Positions 56,079-64,000 of a stretch of DNA of 64,000 bases are shown piece by piece; the first letter of the stretch is position 1; each line of letters begins with the position of its first letter. Under the pieces are notes generated by a model, which worked only from the letters and a program-made list of their open reading frames with translations, made no database searches and was not told the DNA's origin. The translations under genes were made by a program, and so were the position numbers. This DNA comes from Saussurea involucrata (Eukaryota > Streptophyta > Magnoliopsida > Asterales > Asteraceae). The stretch is taken from the NCBI GenBank assembly GCA_033807775.1, contig CM066313.1, positions 58,253,984 to 58,317,983 on the forward strand, in the 5' to 3' direction.

Positions 56079-57854
56079 CTCAGGGATTGGTGTAATGGAC
56101 GAGGAGTACTGAGAAGATGAGGTATCAGCGACTGAGGATACGAACGTTCTAAATTTAAGCATTGAACGCTCGGTGGTTGGTTTTGAAGTTTCATTTTTGT
56201 AACCCAGACCACGTTTATCACTCAGGGGAATCTGAGACTTAATTATCTCAGTGATCTTTGTTGAAGAATTACACCATCCTTCAACAGTAGCTTTTTCAGG
56301 TTTTAATGCAGCGATAGCTTCTGCTCGTTCGATTTTGACTAGCTGATTTAAATATACTTGATCTTTAAAATCTTCTTTAATTTTAGAAAGCTTTTCTATT
56401 TGAAGGTGACAGTTTTTAAGCTGTTCAGCGAGATCAAGGTTTTGGTTTTCAACCACAGTTTTGCCGTTCATGGCTTCGTATAAACTTCTAGTCAAAAGAT
56501 CGATCATACGGAGACTATCAGCTTCATCAATATTTGCAATATTGGTAAAGAAGGAAGGAGATACCTGAATAGCATAGGTTGAAGTGGAGGGAATGTCTGA
56601 ACTTTCTTCCTCATCTTCAATCTTAGCCATAAGGCAGAGATTGGCTTCATCATCTTCAGAGTCAGATGATGATTCTTCTTCATCAGAAGCAGCCCAATCA
56701 TAGTTGGCCATAAAGCTTTTACCTTTCTTCTTAAAGCTTTTCAGCTTTGCATATTTCTCCTTCAGCTTTGCATATTTGTCATCTTTATTCCTTGGAACAA
56801 AGGATTTCATTGGGAAAGGTGAAGGTCTAGTGACTTTCTTTGATCTGCACTCATTAGCGAAATGACCTGTCTTTTCGCAGTTGAAGCAAGTAGCAGTAGC
56901 CTTATCAACAAAAGATGATGATTTAGGCTTGTCAGTTATGGAAAGAGGTTTGGTCTTTCTAAACATCTTCTTTTTGGTGAATCTCCTGAACTTTTTAGTT
57001 AGGAGAGCCAAAGATTCATCATCATCTAAAGAATCAGAATCTGATGACCTTTCAGAGTTACTTTCTAACTCAGTGATAGTGACCGAGGGTCGCTGAGTAG
57101 AAGGTTCCTCTGAGATTAAAGCAACAGGGGTGCTTTTGGAATCTTTTACAAGATTATTCTTAAGATGGCTTGATTGCTTATGATTCAGCAATGTACCATA
57201 TAAGGTTGAAAGATTCATTGATTTGAGATCTTTTGACAGCTTGAGACACATTGAATAGTTGTCCCAGCTTTCAGGTAAACATTCTAGAAACTTTGTCAGT
57301 ACTTCAAAGTTAGAATATTCCTTACCAACCGTTTTCAGATCTATAATTAAGCAATTAAAATGTTGGTGAACATCAGAGAGAGTTTCATTCTTACCAGAAA
57401 TAAAGCTTTCATATTGTCTTACCAGGTTGATTTTTCTTGAGTCCTGGACATCAGACGTTCTTTCATACTGAACACATATTGTGTCCCACATGGCTTTTGA
57501 TGTTTTCAGATTCATGACGGAATGGTAGTCTTCGTCAGGAAGAGCCATGGATAGTATGGATCCGGCTTTTTTATCTATAGGCACTTTCTTCTTATCTTCA
57601 TCGGTCCACATGTGTATTTCCTTGGGAACCAGCCTTTCTGGAATAGCAGGTCTTTTCGCAGCAGCTGGAACTGCAGGGTCAATAGTTACAGGGATGAATG
57701 GGCCGTTTTCGAGATAGTAAGGCATAGTAGGGTCTACACCTTCTAAGAAGAGGGTCATCCTATTTTTCCATAAGTTCAAGTTATCTCTGGAAAATCTAGG
57801 GGGTTTAGCAAGAGAACCATTGTCTATATAATTTGTGTTTGTGTTGGTGGCCAT
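56079..57854 (-). pseudogene. gag: Element B1 gag, N-terminal segment
   Basis: About 590 codons from ATG 57854 (MATNTNTNYIDNGSLAKPP) through the gag core (LWKNRMTLFLEGVDP, SKAMWDTICVQYE), first CCHC knuckle CFNCEKTGHFANEC (about 56875), the acidic Ser/Glu/Asp region and a coiled coil, open up to the B2 insertion. The rest is at 29159-29791. Apart from the insertion I see no stop codon, so B1 gag was probably functional when B2 arrived. Confidence 0.93.
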
Positions 57855-57917
57855 TTTCAGATAATAGCAAGGAAGAGAAAAATCTTAGATTGGATCTTGT
57901 TTATGAGATTAAACAAA

Positions 57918-57932
57918 TCCGCTCTGATACCA
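57918..57932 (-). other. Primer-binding site of element B1
   Basis: The minus strand reads TGGTATCAGAGCGGA, two bases from the LTR, identical to B2. Confidence 0.93.
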
Positions 57933-57934
57933 CT

Positions 57935-58903
57935 TGTTGGTCCCGAAGGCCTATACAAGTTTGTAGAAAGGGGGGGGGGTTTAATACAAACACACAAATT
58001 TACTTTTCTAAATTGTTTATTGATAAATCATTAACAATTTACAGCTTGTTGCGGAAACAAGATTAAGGATAAACCTAAATCTAAACAAGTTGGAACACTA
58101 AGGTTTCTTGCACTAAGAGAGATAAGGAAATTACTAATAATAACCTATCTTGAGATAAGAGATTGAACTTGTCCAGAGTTAGCAAGTTACTTCAAATGAA
58201 GTGAGTTCACCTCTTTATATATTGCATGCATTTAATGCAAGTCAGTATACACTTTACACGTGTCATCAGCGGATTGGTTGCACGTCATTGACCTTTGTTG
58301 ACAACCTTAGTAGCCGCATGGAATGAACAGTGTAGTATCAGAGTGGTTGTACAATTTCAAACAGTCGGAGGTTCTTTTCTGACAATTCGTACGGAGTCGT
58401 GCAAGGGAGGTTAAGACAAAAGTATTTTGTACGGAGGACTTCATGATCAGCTTTCGTTGATTTAGAGCATTATCATTATCTATTCAGCGAATGATAAAGT
58501 TCAGTGATAGCTGAAGTCTTGTACTTGATACTTCACGTTGAGTGGACAAATCTGAGTCTTCGTTGATCCGCATCAGTTCATTAGGAGACTTGTCGCTGGT
58601 TCTTGAGCTTGATCTTCGACTTCAGCGTAGAACCTATGTTGACGTGAAACTTGTCTTCAGGAATCATAAGTAAACAACTAACTTATCAGCGATCACCATA
58701 ATGACTGAACAGACTCAGAGCATTAATGGTGAACAGTGTTCGCTGAATGTTTAATCTAAAAAGCGAGAGTTCCTATTAGCGGTACTGTAAGATCTTAGTA
58801 CTTATCAGCGATAGTGAAACTCTGATACATATTGTTTACTTACAATTTTCACTAAGTATATAAGAGAGGGTCATTATCAAATCACTGAGGGTTTGGATCA
58901 ACA
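57935..58903 (-). repeat. 5' LTR of element B1
   Basis: 969 bases, TGTTGGTCCC...GGATCAACA. Has a G run of 10 near 57970, the TGCATTTAATGCA palindrome beside the minus-strand TATA box (about 58215), an ACACGTGTCAT G-box near 58256 and B words. Followed by TGAAG. Confidence 0.95.
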
Positions 58904-59751
58904 TGAAGAAACTATTCACGTCACTTTTGACGAATCCCGTTCAGCAAACTCTAAACCGTCTGCTGATACTGAAGAACTGAATCAATGGATGTTTTCTCAT
59001 CTTGGTGATTCAGAAAATATTTCTACTCCTCATACTCATACAGTTGAAAATGATAGTCCTACTATCATCCCAAATATGCAGAATAGTGAAGCTGACACAT
59101 CATGGGTCTCAACAGTTCCTTTAAACACTATACCTGCTTCTGAACCAAATGTCTCAGACATTCTATCTACTTCTCAGCAATCAGTGAATGAGATGACATA
59201 TGCACCTACTCCTCTCTTGCCTGATATTCCAGAAGTTGTTGAAGCTTCCTCTTTAGCTCCTCCAGTTCAATTTGAGTCAGCGACTTATGCTCCTGCTCAG
59301 CGATGGACTGTAAATCACCCAATTGATCAAATTCTTGGTGATCCAAACACTGGTGTTCAGACTCGACGAAGTGCAGGTAATATTTGTTTATTTGTTAACT
59401 TTATTTCTCTGATTGAACCAAAGAAAATAGATGATGCCCTTAAAGATCCAAACTCGGTCAGCGCCATGCAAGAAGAGCTGACTGAATTTGAAAGAAACAA
59501 AGTTTGGAAACTTGTTCGAAGACCAGCTGACAAAACAGTGATAGGCACTAAATGGGTCTATCAAAACAAGTTGGACGAACATGGAACTGTAACCCGCAAC
59601 AAGGCTCGTCTTGTTGCTCAGGGATACATACAAGAGGAAGGCATAGATTACGACGAAACATTTGCTCCAGTAGAAAGACTAGAATCTATTCGTCTATTCT
59701 TAGCATACGATGTACACAAATACTTCAAAAGTATATCAGATGGATGTTAAG
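58904..59751 (+). pseudogene. pol: Element B0 pol, middle part (linker and RT start)
   Basis: Continues B0 after B1: TIHVTFDESRSANSKPSADT, the Ser/Pro-rich linker, PAQRWTVNHPIDQILGDP, then reverse transcriptase from MQEELTEFERNKVWKLV to ETFAPVERLESIRLFLAY. The Ala of APVAR has become Glu and Trp of PNWV has become Ser. A frameshift occurs near 59730, and the sequence is cut at GATGTTAAG by element F before the YVDD motif. Confidence 0.92.
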
Positions 59752-61706
59752 TGTAACACCTCGAATTTTCCATTATATTATTTAATGTGAAAAGGGTTAT
59801 TTTTGTATTTGACTAAGGTATAAAGTTAATTTGAAATATTAACTTGAAGGTTTAATGTGTCATTTAGTTGAAGTTTGAGGTTTATTTGGGATTTAGGTTT
59901 TGACTCATCAGATTAAAAGGATGAGGTGTCAAGATTTTACATCTTAAGTGTAGATGGGTGTGGGTATTCTCGGCAAAACAGAGTGAGAGATCGAGAGAAA
60001 GAACGGAAGGAAAGAAGAAGAAAAAGAAAGGATATTGAAAGTGTGGTAAAAAATTCTATTTTTATGCTACTTATTTCTTCTTATGAATAGTAAACTAAGT
60101 TGTAAGTCTTATGTTCAGATTTGATTAAGCTGAGGAAGTAATTTTTGGTGAAAAGCACAGTGTCCAGAAACTTACTAGGTGAGTTTATTCACATCTTCTT
60201 AAAATTAGCCATTTAAATTGATATAGATATGTGTTAAACTATGTCTGAATGCTTTAGTATGAATTAATTGAGAAGTAATAAGCTTAATAAGTCGATTTTA
60301 TGAACTGGCTTAATGAAGAAGACGAATGAACAGTGTTTTGCGAAAAGTACACTTTGCGCAAGCCACTGTAGCGTAAAGTGAGAATCTCGCCACTGTTGGT
60401 TGCGAGAAGTGAGAATCTCGCTACTGTTGGTTGCGAGAAGTGAGCATTTCTCCACTGTTGGTTGCGAAAAGTGGAGTATTTCGTGACTGTTGGTTGCGCA
60501 ATTCTCCTTCTGTTACAAATTTGATTTTTACCGTGAGTTGTCGATAGTTGTAAGGACTTGTCTTAATCAGTAATGAGTCCAAATAGATGACTATGAGGTA
60601 TGCTATGTTGATCCCCGTGCTAAATTCCAATGAAGGGATAGTTAAGAAGTCGAGGTGTCGAGATACTAATATTCTTTATAAATGTATATATATATATATA
60701 GAATATGTTTTGAGATGTAATATATTGTATGTAAGCACATACGATAGTAAGAGTTATGATACTTATATATTATGTATTATGTTGCGATTGCTATAAATAG
60801 GCATCCGGTCATCGTAGGGCACCTGGGTACGGTCTAATGGGAAACGAATACTCGCCATTTGACCAAGGGATGTAATTTCTAGTGAATGAGCGTACCTTGA
60901 ATCATCGTGAGGGCCCCGGTTGTGTATCGCGATATATTAATCCCATTGGGGTCAGTGATTCTGAGGTGGTGAGGACGTGAAATGTGGAATAGGCAGATTT
61001 TGATTTGTAATTCCCATTTCGAAAGGAAGATCGGAGATTTCCATTTATCAGGGAAGATCGGATATTTCCCAGCTTGGAGGGAAGATTAGAGATAGGCATA
61101 AAGAAATTTGTAATCTCTACTTCCGGATTAAGAAATGGGCAGGTTTTGACTTGTAATTTCTTTGATAAGGGTATTGACTTTGAATCTGGGATGATTTATG
61201 GTAAACTCTTGGTAGTGTTATTATGACTAGATGAATTGGTCATAAGTATGGGAGTGGGGTAGATTCCCAGTGTTGAAATGAGTTGTTGTACGTTAAGATG
61301 GGCGAGAACAGGTTTGATTTATCTGTTGAGATTTTGATTGTTAAATTTTAATTTGATTTGATTATTCTCACTAGGCGAAAGCCTAATGTTTCAAGTTGAA
61401 TTTTCTTACCAGGTACAAGCTCCGGGAAGTAAGCGGGAATGAGAGAAGAGAACTTTTGAAAAGATTCAAACATAGAGATGACAGAGGATCTAGATATTCT
61501 TTTGATGCTTTTGGGACAAAGGACTAGATAACTTAGTTAATCTAATTATGATGTATGATTAGATTAATAGGTTATTTTAGTTAGATGCGTTGTGTATATA
61601 AAACCTTTACATTTGATCCTTAGGTTATAAAAGTTTGAAGTTTTGTGATCATAACTTGTGGAATTTTTTTTAAGGTTTAAATTAGCCCTGTTTATAGGGT
61701 GTTACA
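59752..61706 (+). repeat. 5' LTR of element F
   Basis: 1,955 bases with 9-base terminal inverted repeats (TGTAACACC / GGTGTTACA). TATA box CTATAAATAG at 60791-60800. Contains the 31-base tandem array at 60378-60501 and three diverged copies of a GGAAGAT(C)GGAGATTTCC-type unit at about 61023-61095. Confidence 0.92.
60378..60501 (+). repeat. 31-base tandem repeat, four copies, in F LTR
   Basis: Units begin at 60378, 60409, 60440 and 60471, core ACTGTTGGTTGCGAGAA, with a partial diverged unit just upstream (60355-60377). It lies about 300 bases upstream of the TATA box, so it may act as promoter or enhancer repeats. Confidence 0.9.
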
Positions 61707-61709
61707 ATA

Positions 61710-61720
61710 TGGTATCAGAG
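61710..61720 (+). other. Primer-binding site of element F
   Basis: TGGTATCAGAG, 11 matches to the initiator tRNA-Met site and then divergence (TAG), three bases after the LTR. Confidence 0.8.
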
Positions 61721-62057
61721 TAGTAGTTTAAGCGAACTAGGTATGATTTTGGGATACCTAGACTTAAGCTGTGATGAATTAAGTTATGATCCGGCTGGTA
61801 TGGGTAGAATTGCTAAGACTGGGTAGTCTTAGAGTCGACGGAAATACGCGAAGCTAGTACTGTAACGATGGTAATGAGAATTTTCATGTATAATATGTTC
61901 GCAATTTCAATTAGCTACTGTTATTATGAATATATTATTACACAAGCATACTTGTTTCAAATTGTTACAGTGACTAATGAGCGGTAAAGTACGTCTCGTA
62001 TAATTAGTCAGAGGTGTAATCATTTCTAATAGTTATCTTTTGTGTTTTGTCAGAATA
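61721..62057 (+). other. Leader of element F
   Basis: No ORF or motif that I can support between the primer site and gag. Confidence 0.6.
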
Positions 62058-62738
62058 ATGGTAAATACGGTACCAAGACCTTCTAGTTTTATGGAGGATA
62101 AGATTGTGATAGATAGGTCAGTAGCAGAGCAACCTGAAATAGTTGGAGATCATGAAAGTCTGCCGAGACCACCTCTATTAGGAGGAGAATCACAGATGCG
62201 GAGAACAACCATTAGTGTTATTAATCATGAAACGCCGGAGTCAACGATGGAGTCTCGTATAATGAAGAATATGGTGCAAGTCATGAATGTTGCATTAACT
62301 CAACAACGAGAGATGTTTATAAAAATGTTGGACGACCATATTGATAAGTTTCACAGATCAGAGGTGAGTACCGGTGTTGTAATTCCACATACTAATCCAG
62401 TATGGAATACTAATGATAGAAGTGAAGAAGTGTATGTTAGAAATAGAGTTGAAATAGCTCAAGGGAAAAAGAAAAGAAAGTGGAAGGATAGATCAGAACC
62501 TGGCCAGAGGTCGGAAACTTTTGCTAAGAATCATTTTATGGAACCTAGTGGAGAAAACAAATTGAATGTGAAATGTTTCAAGTGCGGAGAAACTGGACAC
62601 ACGGTTAAAAACTGCCCTGTTCAAGGGTTAATCTGCTATGAATGCAAGGAGCCTGGTCATTACAGAAGAGACTGTTCGAAGATGAAGATCAGTGGAAACC
62701 AAGAAAGGAAATTCAAATTCTCCAAAGGTAATGGTTAA
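62058..62738 (+). pseudogene. gag: Element F gag, shortened
   Basis: 227 codons from ATG 62058 (MVNTVPRPSSFMEDK). The end holds two CCHC knuckles, CFKCGETGHTVKNC and CYECKEPGHYRRDC, but the large retrotrans-gag domain normally found between the N-terminus and the knuckles is missing, so this is probably an internal deletion. The Lys/Arg-rich segment before the knuckles is retained. Confidence 0.75.
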
Positions 62739-63039
62739 ATTTTTGGGTTGGCATACGAAAAGGAAGAATCGATGGCTGTATTTCGATGTGTTCTTTGTTA
62801 GTTTTATATATAGGTATAATTAAGTCTTATGTGATTAGTACTAACTTGTCTTTTGTAAGTATTATTAAAGGTTAATGCCAGTTATTATGTTTCGAAAGTT
62901 GTAATTTGGCAAAAGTGGTTAAATTGAGATTGATCTATATTTAGGTAAAGATTTGTCAGTTGTATAATTTCGATAGAGAAGATTAAATCTCAATTTGACT
63001 TGTGGTTAATTGAAATTGGGGAATCCGATGTAATTATAG
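62739..63039 (+). other. Decayed gag-protease linker of element F
   Basis: No readable ORF. The stretch lies where the start of the protease should be. The DSG/DTG active site is not recognisable. Confidence 0.5.
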
Positions 63040-63765
63040 GGGATGGACTGGTTGTCAATTAACCAAGTAGGAATAAAGTGTGCAAAGAAACTGATTTGAA
63101 TCCCGGTGGCTGATAAAGATAATATAATTATCTTTGGGGAAAAGCAGAAAGGAGAAGTTCAGTTAATTCTTGTTGTAAAGGCATGTGAGTGCTTAGCGAA
63201 AGAATGTTCATCATATCTGGCCTATGTCTTAAAAGTTAAGTTAGAAAAGAAACAAGTATAAGACATCAAAGTAGTACATGAATTTCAGGAGGTATTCCCA
63301 GATGATCTTCCAGGTCTATCGACTGAAAGACAAGTAGAGTCTCGCATTGATTTTATTCCTGGAATAGCACCGATAACTCGTTCACCTTACCGTCTTGCAC
63401 CAGCTGAAATGAAGGAAATGATGTCTCAACTGCAAGAACTGTTAGATAAGGGTTTTGTTAGACCGAGTTCTTCGCTTTGGGGAGCTCCAGTATTGTTTGT
63501 TAAGAAGAAAGATGGCACTCTGAGAATGTGCATTGTTTATCGAGAGCTGAATAAGGTGATGATAAAGAATAAGTATCCGCTTCCAAGGATTGATAATTTG
63601 TTTGATCAACTCCATGGTGCGGGATGCTTTTCCAAAATTGATATAAGGTCGGGGTATCACCAAGTTCGGGTAAGAGAGGAAGATGTTCCGAAGACGGCTT
63701 TTAGAAGAGATATGGGCATCATGAATTTCTTGTGATGCCATTTGGGTTGACTAATGCTCCAGCTA
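63040..63765 (+). pseudogene. pol: Element F protease end and reverse transcriptase start
   Basis: One frame holds the protease tail GMDWLSINQ, the linker VHEFQEVFPDDLPGLSTER, and reverse transcriptase from FIPGIAPITRSPYRLAP through DKGFVRPSSSLWGAPVLFV, YRELNK and KIDIRSGYHQVRVREED. TAA at 63259-63261 and a two-base deletion near 63705 break it. The Asp of CIDYREL is Val here. It is cut off after MPFGLTNAPA. Confidence 0.85.
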
Positions 63766-64000
63766 TAAAATACCCACGTTTGGGGATTTTGAGTGATTGA
63801 CGAATAAATCACGGGTGAAAGAAGTTTTGGTTAAATTATTGCATCAGTGAAAACTATGTGGTCAAAATACGCTTTTAGAATTTATTGGGGTTGTGCAATA
63901 ATTAGGAGGTGTTATGTACTTAATTGCATTTATTTAAATAAGTGCCGTTGTAAGTATGGGTCTTATGTGTGATGACCGTTTGGTGATCCTGTGTTCTTAG
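63766..64000. other. Unassigned sequence at right edge
   Basis: Starts abruptly where element F reverse transcriptase ends (TATAAAATACCCACG). A/T-rich with no ORF, LTR end, TSD or known motif that I can identify. It could be another inserted element or a deletion breakpoint. Confidence 0.4.

Larger units (their letters stand above)
19655..58903 (-). mobile_element. Copia element B1, with B2 (and D) nested inside
   Basis: Minus-strand B-family element. Its 3' LTR is 19655-20626 and its 5' LTR 57935-58903. It is flanked by a perfect target duplication TGAAG (19650-19654 and 58904-58908) in the pol of B0. Its gag is split by B2 between 29791 and 56074. From the right it reads 5' LTR, primer site, gag N-part, [B2], gag C-part, pol, aORF, polypurine tract, 3' LTR, so all parts are accounted for. 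Confidence 0.95.
59752..63765 (+). mobile_element. Ty3/gypsy element F (Tekay/Del-like), truncated
   Basis: Plus-strand chromovirus-like element. The long 5' LTR has TGTAACACCTCG...GGGTGTTACA ends, then an initiator tRNA-Met primer site, a reduced gag, protease remnant and the first part of reverse transcriptase. It breaks off at about 63765 in GLTNAPA, before the YXDD motif. Inserted into B0 reverse transcriptase. TTAAG (59747-59751) would be the target duplication, but its partner is not in the window. Confidence 0.85.

Noticed and set aside
60587..60796. Small ORF in F LTR
   Set aside because: A/T-rich, low complexity and inside U3 next to the TATA box. Not a credible gene.

Overview
The window is plant nuclear DNA, almost certainly from a eudicot. 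It is one stack of LTR retrotransposons inserted into each other. I see no host gene, rRNA, tRNA gene or bacterial feature. The evidence is Ty1/copia and Ty3/gypsy gag-pol proteins of plant type, primer-binding sites matching plant initiator tRNA-Met, TG...CA long terminal repeats, 5-bp target-site duplications (TSDs) and plant-type TATA boxes. I cannot name the genus.

Layout. The oldest layer is a plus-strand copia element, here B0 (16003-19654, resuming at 58904-59751). It has been split three times. (1) A minus-strand Ty3/gypsy Tat-type element E (12432-16002) sits in its leader, and a minus-strand copia A (1-12431) sits in E. (2) A minus-strand copia B1 (19655-58903, TSD TGAAG) sits in its pol. 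B1 was split by a plus-strand copia B2 (29792-56073, TSD GTTTC). B2 was split in its 3' LTR by a plus-strand copia D (41622-55120, TSD GATTT). (3) A plus-strand Ty3/gypsy Tekay/Del-like element F (59752-63765) interrupts its reverse transcriptase. The last 235 bases are unassigned. D is therefore four levels deep, and the LTR divergences I counted by hand fit that order (D about 2%, B1 and B2 about 3%).

The copia families A, B and D look like Sireviruses (SIRE/Maximus lineage). Each has gag with CCHC knuckles, pol in the order protease, integrase, reverse transcriptase, RNase H, and then a very long additional ORF (aORF) between pol and the 3' LTR. The three aORF products share one architecture: a helical N-terminal domain with a G/S-x-x-D-Q signature, basic nuclear-localisation-like clusters, a coiled coil and further domains. 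They have no signal peptide or membrane segment. Each aORF is preceded by its own ACGT-core/TATA promoter-like region, and in B it also has likely introns. Every copy here carries stop codons or frameshifts. D is the least damaged.

The most striking signal is that each family is peppered, in LTRs, spacers and coding regions and on both strands, with its own short near-palindromic word: CAGAG/CTCTG (as CAGANNNTCTG) in A, TCAGCG/CGCTGA in B, TCAGAA/TTCTGA in D, and GTCGA/TCGAC in the Tat element E. Word usage changes sharply at element boundaries. With a family-specific, probably nuclear aORF protein, this resembles the motif/anti-silencing-protein pairing known for VANDAL elements and their VANC proteins. 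The functional link is inference.
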